NCBI GenBank assembly: GCA_905221605.1
Contig: CAJNDS010002402.1
Location: 310,001-374,000 of the forward strand
DNA from: Symbiodinium natans
Lineage: Eukaryota > Sar > Dinophyceae > Suessiales > Symbiodiniaceae
DNA length: 64,000 nt
Reading direction: 5' to 3'
A program made the position numbers and the translations under genes. The notes under the pieces were generated by a model. It did not search any database. It saw nothing but the letters and a program-made list of their open reading frames with translations, and was not told where the DNA came from. Below are positions 31,276 to 43,502 of this stretch, in pieces. Numbering within the stretch: the stretch's first letter is position 1; each line of letters begins with the position of its first letter.

Positions 31276-33216
31276 GCCGGACCTGTTGAAGTACCGGATG
31301 CCCAGCAAAAAACGGGGTTTTGAGCTGTGGGGCTCGAGTTGTTCGACAGAGGGATACGCAGGCGAGACGTAGCAGCATCACAGGAGGCTTTTATTTTCCA
31401 GAAGAAGGAAAGGCTGACAGATCTCCAAGTTATCTGAAGTTCACAGCAAATTTAATGGCATGAGGCAGATGTCCTCGGCAGCCAGCCAGATTCCAGAGAA
31501 CGGGCCCGGCAGGCGCTCTGAGCTCTACAAGTGCCCTGAGATATTGAGATGCATCCCAATTCTAGCGTGCTGGAAGGCAGAGGACGAGCAGAAGCTGGAA
31601 GGAAAGGGTCAGAAGGCACAAGCTGGGCCTCTCGTGCCTGTTCAGGCTGGTCAGAAGAGTGCGCACACACACATTCAATTCTTTTGGCACTGGGCCTGTG
31701 CTTGGCATGCGGCTTATCTTGGCTTTGCGTTGCTGCAGGAGCAGGAGAGAAGCCTGCCACCCGAGACCTCTCCAAATTCGAGTTCTTCAAAGGTGCGGAA
31801 ACGTGTCTCGGCAGAATGAATCGAAGACCGTGTGCTGCAGAGGCTTGCTAAAGTGAACTCGCATTGACTAGGATGGGGAATCATGAGAGCACTTGGGAAG
31901 CGCAACATGACATCGCGTGCAGAGGTGGAAATCCTGGTGACAAGGGTTCCGAGAAGCCTTCGAAGACCTATGTTCTCTGACGCTTGGCACAAGACAGGCC
32001 TGCTTCTTAATCTTGAGACCTATACATCATAAGAAGAGGACAACCTCAAACAAGGGGTTCCCTGGCGTTTAATTGACTAATTCAGTGCTGCATAGATCCA
32101 ATCTTGGGAGGCCGAAGCACTCAGGCCAAAAAGTTGCCCAAGCCTGCCAAGCCAAACGAGACATTAATCAAGAAACTTTGTGGTGGACACTTGCCCAGAA
32201 CTCACCCAAAACAAGACATTCAAGCTGCATCTCTTTTCAGGGCGAGGGCACTCGAAATGAATGAGCTCCAGCAGCTAGATCTTTTAGTTTTAAGAAATCC
32301 TCCTGGATTTCTGAATTCCGTTTGCGGGCGTCAAGGGCCGCCAGCCAATCTCAACAAGACCTCGGATTCTGAAGACATGGCTTCTCTGGCTAGTGGGAGG
32401 GGAGGTCGTGGCGGAACCATCCAGTGAGGAAATCTAGGGTGTGGAATGCCGGAAAGGAAATCTGGATGGAACTCCTTAGCCAAAACAGTGCCGTCGTGGT
32501 CGTGGTATCATCAAAAGCCAGATTGCCAAATCGTAAGACTGTCTGACTGCCCGCGACTCTAAACATAGAGACCCGCTCGCTGCCATGACCCGAAGCTGAG
32601 GCGCGAGAGACCCTCGCACTGGCGAGCTCCTGAAGGGGCCTGCGCAGCTTGCCAGTCAAGTTGTTGGTGCGATTGTCAAGTTGCAAAGCATGTGAAGCAT
32701 GTGAAGCATGTGAAGCATGTGATTTACATGATTTACCTTGCCATCGGCAGCCCTCATCCAAGGCATGCTGCCCAGATCCGCCGCGACTGGGTCGGCGATC
32801 CAGAGGTCTGCCGCCTCGGACTTAGCAGCGACCTCGAAGCCATAGCGGATGCCGCAGAGAAGACGACGTGCTGGTCGAGCGCGGCGAATGCGGCCGCACG
32901 CCAGAAGACGACGTGCTGGTTCTCTCATATTTGATCTCGCTCAGCTCATGCTTTTCTTAATCTCTTGGCTTAGAGCCAGAATTCACAAGTTGGTGAGCCT
33001 TGGCCATTGCAGACATGGCCTGCAATGCCTAATTACGCAGATCGGACTTCCACCCTACACTCTTTGGTTAAACCTGAGAGATCCATGGCCCAGCAGTGGC
33101 CAACTGGTACAGCGTTTTCCGAGATTGCTCGGCATCGAATCTTTGGAAGAAGTAGTGAAAACGTGCGCATGAGGAGGCCAGGTGTTAGACGGAATTTTCG
33201 GCAGTCTTGCTGAGAC
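31276..33216. other. Unclear, possible further exons
   Basis: A plus ORF at 32104-32427 (Lys/Pro then Leu-rich) is possible but unsupported. At 32691-32720 there are three copies of GTGAAGCAT. At about 32858 and 32903 a 17-bp direct repeat (GAAGACGACGTGCTGGT) codes EDDVLV twice in one frame. Confidence 0.35.
32691..32720. repeat. 9-bp tandem repeat (GTGAAGCAT)
   Basis: Three perfect copies followed by a partial copy. Confidence 0.9.
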
Positions 33217-36200
33217 AGTGCATGTTGGAGCTCTGAAACATCTGCAGGACGCAGCATCCGGACTTCAAGACCGCCTGCAAACCTTCCGGCTTCAGCGGCA
33301 CGCTCTCAGGCCCGAACTTTCCTAAGCTCATGAGGAGAGGTGGTGTGAAGCCCCAAGAGAACTATGCATGCAAATGGCCTCTTCATGCGCTAATCCTGTG
33401 AGAGCTGCCTTGTCCAGTACTCCTGGACAGTTGGGAGGTAGGCTCTCGCGCGATTCCTGTGGCGAGCGTTTCGCAATGAATGTGATATCAATATTATTTC
33501 GCCTTCATTCCAAGTTCATGTTAAACGTATTGAAACAAGGCGCATGGGAGGAAAATTGAAAACTCTAGTGGAATTGAAGCATGCTTTCTGTAGTCATAGT
33601 AGGGAAGGATTGCGACGTTTGTGCTGAGAATTTCGAAAATCATCTACATGCGGTTGCTGGCTTCAGTAAAGCAGTCTCAAGAAATCCAATCCCAACGCAA
33701 CAGTTCGCAGATGAACGGGCGATGTGATCAGCAAGTACGATACGGAGATCGACAGAGAACACACTTGACCATGAACCCCTGATCTATGTCTTGGATACTA
33801 TGTCTATTTTCTGAAGCTACTGCTACCTGACCCCTCTGCAGTTCTCATATGAATTCTTTTGGCGACGCGCTTTATGTGAGAAGCAGGCAGTGATGCCAAG
33901 AAGGATCTTGTGCGTTTTTTTTGCGTTATAGATCCCATCCGATAAACGCCAAAGAACAAACATGAAAGGAATGAGTGCCATCTTTGCAAAAAGGAGCGAA
34001 TAAGGACAACTTCTCTCAATGCGGGAGCCCTTCAGTCCCACAAGAACGGACTTTGCACTTTCTGCTCTGCCTTTCCCCAACACGCGCTGATCCAGGCAGA
34101 GTGTGTCCGAAAGTACGATGCACCCTCCCCTGCCCACTTTCTTGAAACCAAGAGGCCAGAGGAGGCTAGATAGTTTACATAGGTGCCCTCAAACTAGCTG
34201 GAAAACCCTCAAATCTCGAGGTCCCCCCTAACAGGGGCGACCTGCGAATTTTAACTCTGCAAGATGAATTGTATTAATAGGATTGAAGGATCCAGAGATA
34301 CTCCCGGCAGCCTTATGACACAGAAATACTCTTCGGGATTTTCTGAGGGATGCTGTGTGGGATTCTGTGAGGGGGATACTTCAGGGTCCCTAGGCCCCTA
34401 GACGAGAAACGTCCAAAGTTGAAGAAGGGGCGGCCAAAAAGCTTTCGGTGTCGTTGAGTGGGAGGAAGGGAAAACATGGGGAAGCCCATCCACGACGGGG
34501 AGTCCAATTCCGGGGTCCAGACTTGCAAAGTTTAATACAGATTACCTCGTTCCAGGTCGTCCTTACGACCTTAGGGTATGTGAGCAAGAGGGGTTGCAGG
34601 ACCACCATGTCGCAGGGGTAGGTCAGTGGAGGCGGTTTCTGTGCGAGGATGCAGCTTGCATCTTTGGGGGCGGATGCCAGCAGACTCTTCTCGAACGTTG
34701 ACTTCTCGCGCCAGCAGATTGAGGAGACTCTGATTTGCTGGTCTTGCTCGTTGGTCCGTTTCCTCTTCTTGCCTTGGAAGGACCTGGAACGACTCCTCGC
34801 TTGCCTGCGTGAGGCTAGTCTGGCTACAGCAATGTTGTGTGCCAAAGAATAACTAGACGCTTTTTGACATATCTGCCAATGCCTACGTTCAGGCCCGAAG
34901 CCTCTATTCCAAGGCGGAAATAGCAAGTGTGCGGAACCAGACAGGAGCAGCAAAAGTCGAGATGGCCTGAAGCCGGCGACCCCTGAGACATTCTGAGACC
35001 TTGCGAGGACCTGTTCATGTGGACCAGCTTCACGATGCGGAGTTCTTTACTAATTTCAGGAGAGGGCCTCTACATTCCATGTCCTTACCGAGCGCAGTAT
35101 GCTTATGTGACTCAAGGAGAGCTGGGCGAAGAAAGCTGGAGCTTCAAAGCAAGCACCAGCTTCTGCTGGCAAATTATCGTCAGGCACTGCATGAGGCTCT
35201 GCATGCCAGACTCAGACTGTGACGTGCGCTGCACCTGGGTAGGCTGAGCATGATCGGAACGATGCCCGCAAAGAGCCGCACTCTGTTTATTGCTGTGTGC
35301 GACTAGGAGATGTGGGGAAAGACTCTTGCGTCTAGTTGGGGGTTAGCAAATTTATGTGTTTTTGAGATGCAAGCTTTATGGGTCTTTCCCTTTCGGTACT
35401 CAACCCCGAAGGCCGTCGCGTGCTTTGTTCATGTAAGTATGCAAGTCTGTTGAGCTTGTCCAGGGGCGTCTGCTTAGTGTGTCATCTTGCCGGCTGCCCT
35501 TGCCAGTACTGCAGTCGAACAGCTTTGCAAGTCATGAGGCCCTGGAGGATGAGCGCAACAAGCTGGCCAAGCTTCAGGCCCAAAAGCTGAAAAAAAACAG
35601 AAAAGCCCAAGGTAACGTGTAGCTCCCCAAATAGCAAGAGAGAGAGGGCGAGAGGGCGAGAGCGAGAGAGCCAGAGAGCCAGAGAGCCAGAGAGCGAGGC
35701 AGAGGCAGAGAAAGAGAAAGAGAAAGAGAAAGAGAAAAAGACAGGGAGTGAGGGAGCGTCGCAAAGAGAGAGCAGTAACGCCCCTGGCTAGTTGCAAGTG
35801 TGGGTTATGATCTGTTGGTAGTTGAATGCCGAAACCCCAAAAAATGAGGGGCCCGGTCTGCCTGTACAGTGTTGCGCTGAGATGCTGGACGGGGGGGGGG
35901 GGCAGGTCATGCACGGGGGGTCCAGGCCTTCAAGCCCCACCTGAAGAAATGCAGAAGGAAGAAAAAAAATGTGCCCGTAGTCATAACATCGCCTGAGTCT
36001 GCAGAGGCTGAGCGCCTTCGGCTTTGCGAAGAGCGCAGTCGGGCTTCCCAGGAGGCTCCGTTCCTGCATCTCACCGCATCTCACGCAAAGACACTGAAAG
36101 ATGCTCGGATCGGGTGAAGTGCTCTTGTGCTCTTGGGGAGCACTCTTGACGTGCGAGGCTTCCAAGCTGGCGAAAGGCCTCGGCTTGAGCCCCTTGGTGC

Positions 36201-36645
36201 TGAAGGCGCTTCTGTAGCGTTGTTAGTAGGGTCCATGGCCGCTAGGGCCCATTACCCACTACATAGGGCTCCAGCCCATGCCAGCAAACAAACCAGCCTG
36301 TATGCAGCTCTCGGTGAGGAGCTTTGTGAGCAAGAGCTTGCCGAACACAAGTACAAGGCCCGAGATGGCAAGATGTGCTTCCCTTTGTGCTTCCCTGCCC
36401 TTCCCTCATCTCCCCTCATCAACCCGTCCTGCAGGAAGTACAAGACGCGAGAATGGACCCGCTGCCGGAAGCCGACAAGAGGCGATTTATGCAAGCATGA
36501 GTGGGATGTCCATCTGAGATCAGGTCGGTGCAAAGCTTTGCAGGCACGGTTCAGGGGTATCTCATGGAAGCTGTGTCAGACTATGCCAGAGTCCAGGAAC
36601 GTGCACCAAGCATTTGCAGAGGCCCGCCCAAAGTCGGCGTGACTG
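33217..36645 (+). CDS. Further coiled-coil exon candidates
   Basis: Scattered helical stretches on the plus strand. 33217-33331 reads VGALKHLQDAASGLQDRLQT then a stop. About 35120-35220 reads LELQSKHQLLLANYRQALHE. About 35545-35612 reads SHEALEDERNKLAKLQAQKL followed by KKNRKAQ and a GT donor (AAGGTAACG). About 36300-36365 reads AALGEELCEQELAEHKYKAR. About 36433-36500 reads LQEVQDARMDPLPEADKRRF. All are amphipathic and charged, like the module exons at 28.9-31.3 kb, so they may be the downstream part of the same long coiled-coil gene. About 33.4-34.9 kb holds nothing coding that I can see. Confidence 0.35.
35636..35760. repeat. GA-rich compound satellite
   Basis: GAGAGGGC, GAGAGCCA and GAGAAAGA units in succession. 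The opposite strand shows a spurious Leu/Phe/Ser-rich ORF. Confidence 0.9.
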
Positions 36646-36650
36646 CGGCC

Positions 36651-38105
36651 GCGTGGACTTCTTTTGCAGGTGGAAGTTAAAAAGGTATCGCCTCCTCGGA
36701 CAGTCTGGAGATGGCAACAGTTTCGAGGCTTCATCGTGACCGAGCAGCGCTTGTCGCCTAAATCGGCATATGCTGACATGAGCTATCCATGTATGTGTGT
36801 GTGTGTGTGGAATCCGAGGCAATACATCTATGTACTGTCTATGCGCGTATGTACATGTATATACGCATACTATGTACAAACATACATGCGAACCACTCCC
36901 CCTCCAACGAACCCCACGTGTCGCATTTTTTGAAGTCCCAAACAGCGTCCGCCTGCTATTATTGTTGCTCTTGGTATTATTGTTTCTACTGTTAATTACT
37001 TCCAGTATTTCTGTTGTTATTGCCATGTGTAATTACTGCTTTTTGTATTACTGCCATATTTATGTGACTGCATTCCGTACTGTTATTACCATTCTTATTA
37101 CAATAAGTACTATTGTTACCATGACTTAGTTAGTATTGCTATACGCTTCTTTTAACATTCTTTTTTTACTTTTGCCATGTCTTGCCAGCAGTTGGGCCTA
37201 AGGATCGTGGCTGCTTGTTCGATCCCGTAGGGCTCGGGATTTCAAAGCCTAGCCTAGCACCCGGCAGTGAAGGATAGCGATTTCGGACATCCATTTCCCT
37301 GATAGGCCGGCCTTGTGGTAGGACTTGCGGAGCCCTGTCTCAGAAGAACCATGGCTGCCTGTCCCATCGGGTAAGGTTTGCTATCTCAGAGCTTAGGATC
37401 ATGAAGGCTTTCTATTGAGACATTCACTTTCCAGGCGGCGAAGCCATCATTGTGGTATGTGTCTCAGTGTGTATCTGGTGTGCTTTCAAGCGCCGAAACG
37501 AATTCAACAAATATGAGACAAGCTATCACAACTTCTTATTGTTAAGAAGAGTTTGTATAGAGTTGTTAAATGGTCAGCATGAAAAACGATGCAGAATAGA
37601 CTCTAAAGGTCCCAGCCACTTACAGTCATCTCTGAGTTTTTCTGTTATCTGTTATCATACGCAACTGTTGTTTCTAATTCACAGAGTTGTTATCATTCTT
37701 ATTCTTTTTGTTATTGCTATCAATGCTGTCACTGCTATGGATCCTATTGGTCACTAGTCTTCTTGTCAGTTGACAAATAGAGTTTGGACCGGCGACCTGG
37801 GCCACACTTTATAAAAAGGGTGTGGCCAGAAGGATGGGGAGCAGGGGGGATGGTTGTTTCCCTAGCAACAAGAAACGAGGACGAAGGGGTCTAAGCCGCA
37901 CCGTTTAAGACAGGAAAAGGACGAGCCACACCTTTTTCCAAACACGCATCCGCTGGTTTTTGGTGCACCTGCATGTGTGTCTATCACCCCATCTGTCTGT
38001 CTGTCTGTATACATGTACGTGTATATAAAGTATACAGGCATACATATGTAGTTATCACACTGGCATTCCTGGCACCCACGTCCGACCCTGCTGCTTCGGC
38101 CAGAC
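36651..38105. other. No supported gene; T-rich tract and hairpin
   Basis: Contains a short GT run (36797-36812), a TTATTG/TTACTG-rich tract (about 36950-37170) and a hairpin pair at 37800-37941. It ends upstream of the peptide transporter. Confidence 0.5.
37800..37941. repeat. Inverted repeat pair, MITE-like
   Basis: GCCACACTTTATAAAAAGGG followed by TGTGGC forms a hairpin (arms GCCACAC/GTGTGGC). About 95 bases on, GAGCCACACCTTTTTCC is nearly its reverse complement. No clear target-site duplication was found. Confidence 0.35.
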
Positions 38106-38115
38106 TTGGCACAAG
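38106..38115 (+). promoter_or_regulatory. Weak spliced-leader-like word
   Basis: TTGGCACAAG differs by one base from TTGGCTCAAG at the end of the dinoflagellate spliced leader and lies 43 bases before the transporter ATG. It is weak alone. Confidence 0.2.
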
Positions 38116-38158
38116 CTGCGGTACTGGTGTGTGTGCGCGCAGTGCCCTCTGATCAAAG

Positions 38159-40118
38159 ATGGCGTATGACGATACTTTATCCGATGCGTCGACCGACTCA
38201 GACATTGCAGATGCCAAGATCAAGAAGCTCCCCATTGCGATGATTCTCCTGGTGGAGCTGTGTGAGAGGCTGACATACTACACCCTGGCGGGGACGCAGA
38301 AGACCTACATGCAGAATCAGCTAGACAAGCTGCCATCGACAGCAGCAGCACTGAACTCAGTGTTCAGCATGCTGTGCTATTTCTGGTGTATTCCAGGTGG
38401 CCTGGTCGCAGACTCAATAGGCCGCTACAAGACCATCATTGGTGCCGGTACGGTCTATGCCATTGGCACATGCTGCGTTGCTGTCGCGGTGATCCACGCC
38501 TTCCAGGAGAAACTGGGGTGGATGTTTACTGGTGGATGCCTCGTGCTGATCGCAGCTGGCACCGGTGGCATCAAGCCGAACATTGCAAACTTCGGTGCTG
38601 ATCAGATCGGAGATGACACTGAGGGCCAGCGGGAATGTCAGAAGACCTATTTTTCCTTGTTCTACCTGTCCATCAATGTCGGGGTTCTCTTCGCCTTCGG
38701 GTTCTTCACAAACATCACTACTGCAGGGCTTCCTGGAGTGGTGTCTGAGGCCGAGGGCTACTCTTTTTCCTATGGCGCCGGAGCCGTGTTCATGATAGCG
38801 GCGGTCCTGATTTTCATTTCCGGCTCTAGAGCCTACAAGAAGCTGCCTGGAAACGGGCTTGGGCCTGCGAAGCGCCTGGTCGCCTATCAGTGCCATTCCC
38901 TTCGAAAGGGAGGCTGGCGGGCTGTGATGTCTGCCATCGGCTGGCTGTGTTTGCCCTTCTTCTACCTCGTCACTCTGGCGGCCGTGCTGGTGCCCCCGCC
39001 GGCAGGTTCTCACGAGCAGGTCTTTGTGGATCCTTGCTCTGGCCAGCCGGGTGTGCCGGCTGCCCGCAGGCTCAATGGTGGGTCGGCCTCCAGCAACGAC
39101 GCTCTCAACAACACCGCGCTCGGGCTCGGCGCCATGGCCTGTGTCTGCCTTGTGGCCCGGTTCTCAGATCACCAGTGACGTCACTGGTCATTCCTCTGAC
39201 AGACTGATGTGCATGCATACACTGCTTTCACTTGAGGTCGCAAACCTGAACACCAAGTGGGTCCAGTCGCTGAGCGATGAGGCCAAGTCTACATTCAACG
39301 GCTTTGGCGTAGAAGAGGCGCGTGAGACATTTGCGGCAGTTCCAATGATCGTGATTGTGAACATTGCCTTCAACTTGTGCTACAACTCCATGAACAATGC
39401 ATTTCCTTCCCAAGCCTGCCAAATGGACCTCAGAGTCGGCAGCATACAGTTAAACGGGGCTTTCTTCAACATCGCGGATGCATTTGCAATCTTGGTCTTT
39501 ACCCCGCTTTTCGAGTCATGTCTGTACCCGATGCTGGGGCGAATGAAGGGATCTCCTGTGCGACTGGGCCAAAAGATCATTGCAGGCTTGCTTGTAGCAT
39601 GCGGATCCAACCTAGCCGCAGCTGCATTGGAGATCAAGCGGCGGGATGCGCCGTACCTTTGCTCCGCAGAATTCTCGCAGTGCGCCCCTGGGTACTCAGA
39701 AGACGGCTTACAAGGAACGCGCATGAAGGACATCAGCGCCTATTGGATCTTCGTGCCATTCACCTTAGTGGGAATTGCCGAGATTCTGGTGAACCCTTGC
39801 ATGTACTGCTACTCTTATGAGGCAGCGCCTGTACAAGTTCGTTCCCTGCTTCAGGCCATCAATCTTTTTTTCGCGGGGTCAGTTTCCAATGCTTTCACTT
39901 CGGTTGTCACAAAGCTTACGTACCCGAACGACTTGGACACTGGCCACCTCGAAAACTACTACTATGTCAACGCTTTCCTGGCCGTGATCGGCATCTTCTT
40001 GTACTTCGCAGTCACACGCCTCGGCTCCAAGAAGGGGATACGAAAGGAGATTAAGAAAGAAGAGAGGGTGGTGGACTGCGGTGGAGGAGAATCGAGCGAT
40101 GAGGATAGCACCATCTGA
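38159..40118 (+). CDS. POT/PTR-family proton-coupled oligopeptide transporter, two exons
   Basis: A plasma- or vacuole-membrane symporter that takes up di/tripeptides (or nitrate in plant relatives) with protons. Exon 1 runs 38159-39166 and exon 2 runs 39237-40118. The 70-base intron has a GA donor and AG acceptor: exon 1 ends CGGTTCTCA before GATCAC, exon 2 starts after TTGAG with GTCGCAAAC, and this choice keeps frame. Family marks are the ExxER proton motif in VELCERLTYY of the first membrane helix, IPGGLVADSIGRYKTI, GTGGIKPNIANFGADQ (the PTR signature), FSLFYLSINVG, and in the C-half YWIFVPFTLVGIAEILVNP with YSYEAAP. A cytosolic acidic N-terminus and a Lys/Glu/Ser/Asp-rich tail flank about 12 membrane segments. 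The combined length of about 630 residues is normal for the family. Confidence 0.93.
39171..39188. repeat. 18-bp perfect palindrome inside transporter intron
   Basis: ACCAGTGACGTCACTGGT is its own reverse complement and lies 4 bases into the 70-base GA-AG intron. It contains TGACGTCA. Confidence 0.9.
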
Positions 40119-41094
40119 GTGTCAAGACAGCCCGTCCCTCACCACACAGTGGCAGGTGGGCAAGCAACCTTGGCACCGTGTGTTCAATCGTTTTATCTGA
40201 GTTCATTGAGGCAAATGCAAACCAGTCATCAGATGTCAAAAGTATTCAAAAGTGTGCGGACCATTCTGCAACCTGCTTACGCCGTTAGGCACTTTCTTCT
40301 GTGCCCACAGTTGTGGTCAGTTTGTGCATCCTGAAGACGCTCGCATCACATCATGCTGACAGCTCGACCTGCTCGATGGTATATTATGTACCATGTGGGT
40401 CGGAGTTCGATGTTCAATGTAGTCAACGCATGTATTTTTTGAGCAGCATCACACTTCTAAGAAGTATCAGCTCAATGACAACATGGGCTTCTAGCTCCAT
40501 GTGGACAAAACAACATCACAACTTGCACTCCGTTTATGACAAACCTGTAATCCGAGAGAAAGCCTTGCTGTTTCTAGTCGCTGGCCTGGGAGTTTGTGGG
40601 AGTGGCTCGGATCTGAGATTCCAGACGGCCGTTGCCGAGAGTGTTTGAAGTCACGCTGTAAAGGTGGGCATGATGCAAGCCACCGGGGTCGCTCGGCTAT
40701 CATTGACTCACCGCCCTGTTCGTAGCTTCGTAGTTGGTAATGTGGTAGACTGCAGGTCTTGCCACCTTCAGCGGGCTTCCCGAACACTGGGCAGCCGGCG
40801 TTCAGAGTGATGAGGTTGGACTCCGAGAACGGATGCATTCCGACGGGTGGGCAGCATGATGCAGCGTGATGCACGCTGCAGCATCACTGCAGGCCCCGGA
40901 CAGTGGGCCACGACGCTCAGGAAGCGAGGCCGAGCTGTGCAATAGTGGCCAACTCACGCAGTGGCCCTGTGGAGTCTGTTGTTTGTTCTCTGTGCTGGCC
41001 AGGACGAACATGACGCAATTGCATGCTCAGCCGCTTGACTGACACGCACATGTAAGTGAGCATGCCAACTTTTTAATGCCAAACTCATCTAAGG
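40119..41094. other. Intergenic, no gene seen
   Basis: Short ORFs only. The next gene starts 976 bases after the transporter stop on the same strand. Confidence 0.5.
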
Positions 41095-42750
41095 ATGTCG
41101 CAAGCACAGCAAGAAGAGTTTCCTTTGCCACCTTTGCCGAACATGCCAGACGGGGCTGCTACGCCACCGAGGCCTGCAACATATCCCGTTCGGGATATGC
41201 GTCCCAGGAGCCCGCGTGTCTCCCGGCCAATGACACCAACCGGGACCCGTACTCCAACGGCACCTATTCCACCTGGCGTGCCACCAGGAATGCCAGGCCA
41301 GGCGCCCATGGGCCTTCCACCAGCAATGCCCCCCACAGACACCATGCCGGGAGCCCGGACACCACCGCGAACAGGCGCCCGCACACCCGTCAACGGCTTC
41401 GGCGAGGTTCACCGAAACAGCTGCGCCATACAGCCTGGTACGCCTTGCCGCGTGTTGACTCCACGTGGCGGCACCACACCAATCACAGGAGCCGGCCCAG
41501 GCACCGCTCCCCTCGCTCCTGGTCCTTGCGGACCATGTGGGCCTTGCGGACCTTGTGGACCTTGTGGGCCTGGAATGCCCGGATTTAGTGGGCCTTGCGG
41601 GCCTTGCCCTGGCACTGCCACGACCCCTGGCCGGTACGCAAGCAGCACCACGCCACGGGGTGGAACAACTCCACGAGGTAACCTTACTCCACGCGGGAAC
41701 CTTACTCCACGTGGAAGGCCGGGAAGCGCAACGCCCCGCGGCAGACCAGGTGGGGTCACCCCACCCATCTCAAACTTGCCCGGAGGCCGGTACCAGGAAT
41801 ATGGGCAAGCAGAGGATGATGGCATCATTGTGAATGGAAGTTGGGCGCAGCCGGGTCCAGGACCGCAGGAAGGCTTCTTCGTGCCGGAGCCTCCTGTACC
41901 TTTGGGGCCAACCGCACTCCCATGGTTGCCGTCGAGACGGCCAGCAAACCCAGACTTTAAGATGCTGGAGAAGGCCGACTTTCTGGCTAAGCTCAACGAA
42001 GTGTGCGATGCATTCCAGCCGGAAGAGGTGCCCATCATAGGCATCACAGGGTTGTCGCCGATGAGCGAGTCGGCACCATCACCGCAGAACACCTTCAAGC
42101 TTGCAGTGGCGCAGAGTTCCCTCAGCACGTTGCTTGAGGAGGCCATGTGGAGTGGACCCATCCGCCACATGGCCATTTGCGTCATGGCCCGAAGAGTTAT
42201 CATGCTAGCAGATTCCATACGCAGCAATCCAGAGACTCCTGGTGGCAAGGAGTTGATGGTGGCTCTCCTAACGGCGGTCAAGCAGATGTGCGCTGCCAAC
42301 ACAAATGATGTTGCTGTGAGCGATGGCGAGAGGTTCAGTGGGCGCGTTGTTCTGCTCCTTGGGTCTGCGAGCTGCATGCCTGAGCAGCTCCTCAAGAAAT
42401 GCGGAGAGCGGTATCGACAGATCGACCAGCACTGCAAGATCCTGGCTTTGTCGATGGGTGCAGAGCCTGCTGGATCCGCTCAGCTGGGCAAGGCAATGGC
42501 CATTGCGGTGAATGCCTGGGGTGATGCGGAGGAGAAGTATGGCCCACCCGGCACGGCAGGTGGAGCCGGACGACCGGAGTTGATGGTCCACCTCTTTGGA
42601 AGTGCAGGCTTCCATGCTTGGGCCAAGACACTGCGGATTTGGTATGAGCAATCCTTCTACCCAGACCAGCGGCGGCTGAACGGAAGAGTGCCGACTATGG
42701 ACAAAGTCCTCAAGGGTGTGGTTCTGGATTCAGCTCCAGGCAGGAACTAG
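41095..42750 (+). CDS. Pro/Gly/Cys-repeat protein, unknown function, intron-free
   Basis: A 551-residue continuous ORF starting with ATG (SQAQQEEFPLPPLPNMP). Residues about 1-100 are Pro/Thr/Met-rich. About 140-175 holds six tandem GPC triplets (GPCGPCGPCGPC) and a second short run. About 180-225 holds repeats of TPRG (TPRGGTTPRGNLTPRG), which carry basic residues and possible phospho-Thr-Pro sites. From about 295 to the end (DFKMLEKADFLAKLNEVCDA onward) composition is normal and mostly helical, with no family that I recognise. No signal peptide or membrane segment is seen. The regular open frame, the lack of introns and the sharp change from disordered to folded part support a real gene. The N-half could be an RNA- or cytoskeleton-binding tail, which is speculation. 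Confidence 0.75.
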   Translation: MSQAQQEEFPLPPLPNMPDGAATPPRPATYPVRDMRPRSPRVSRPMTPTGTRTPTAPIPPGVPPGMPGQAPMGLPPAMPPTDTMPGARTPPRTGARTPVNGFGEVHRNSCAIQPGTPCRVLTPRGGTTPITGAGPGTAPLAPGPCGPCGPCGPCGPCGPGMPGFSGPCGPCPGTATTPGRYASSTTPRGGTTPRGNLTPRGNLTPRGRPGSATPRGRPGGVTPPISNLPGGRYQEYGQAEDDGIIVNGSWAQPGPGPQEGFFVPEPPVPLGPTALPWLPSRRPANPDFKMLEKADFLAKLNEVCDAFQPEEVPIIGITGLSPMSESAPSPQNTFKLAVAQSSLSTLLEEAMWSGPIRHMAICVMARRVIMLADSIRSNPETPGGKELMVALLTAVKQMCAANTNDVAVSDGERFSGRVVLLLGSASCMPEQLLKKCGERYRQIDQHCKILALSMGAEPAGSAQLGKAMAIAVNAWGDAEEKYGPPGTAGGAGRPELMVHLFGSAGFHAWAKTLRIWYEQSFYPDQRRLNGRVPTMDKVLKGVVLDSAPGRN

Positions 42751-43502
42751 CATGCTTGCAACACTGCCAGCCAAGTTGAGAAATTCGGGTGCTCATTAAG
42801 CCCATGTAGAGTGCAGCTCGAGTTCAGTGCGAGGTGACTCTGGCAACAAAATGCTTGGAGCCTTTCCTCTTGTACAAGGAGACGCCGCATTGCTCTCTGC
42901 TCAGCCCTCAGGCGCAGAGGCCGCAACTTGAAGCCTAACGATGGTGAAGGGGAAGAGATGCAAGCACTGCAAAAACTCCAAACACTCAAGATAAGGCCAT
43001 GAATGGATATGGAGCAGACGGGACAGAGCTATCAGAGGCGGGAAGTCGCTTGATTGCTTTGTCTTTGGTGTTTTTCGTCCCAGCTGACTATTCTGGAGTC
43101 GGACTGTGCATGTACAAAAAAGTCGAACATACAAAGCTCTGGCACCTTTTTGTTCCACAAGCAGCATCACTACCAACAGGGGCCATTGGTAGCAACAAAA
43201 GGACACCCGTGAACTCAGCATAAAATGTGACAGAGACTGCATGAGAATCACTGGAATTTCAGCATTGGAGCAAAGAGGGGATCAACATCCCCACAGATCT
43301 GCATACTTGTGTGGCCATACTGTGGGTGCTGAGGCCTCACTGAAGCAGGCTGCGACACACTGGAAATTTCCAACACGCAGGGACAAGAACATAGGTTGTT
43401 GGTTGTTAGTGCCGGGCTGTCGGGGCTGTTGCAATTTGCCTGTCGCGACTATTGGACCGCTGCTCGGTGGTGTAGATTCTGCTGAGCTTCTGCATGTGAA
43501 GC

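Noticed and set aside
37205-37240. tRNA-like B box (GTTCGATCC)
   Set aside because: No A box at the right distance and no pairing acceptor stem around it.
37808-37818. TATA box upstream of the transporter
   Set aside because: TTTATAAAAA is the core of a hairpin repeat, and dinoflagellate promoters generally lack TATA boxes.
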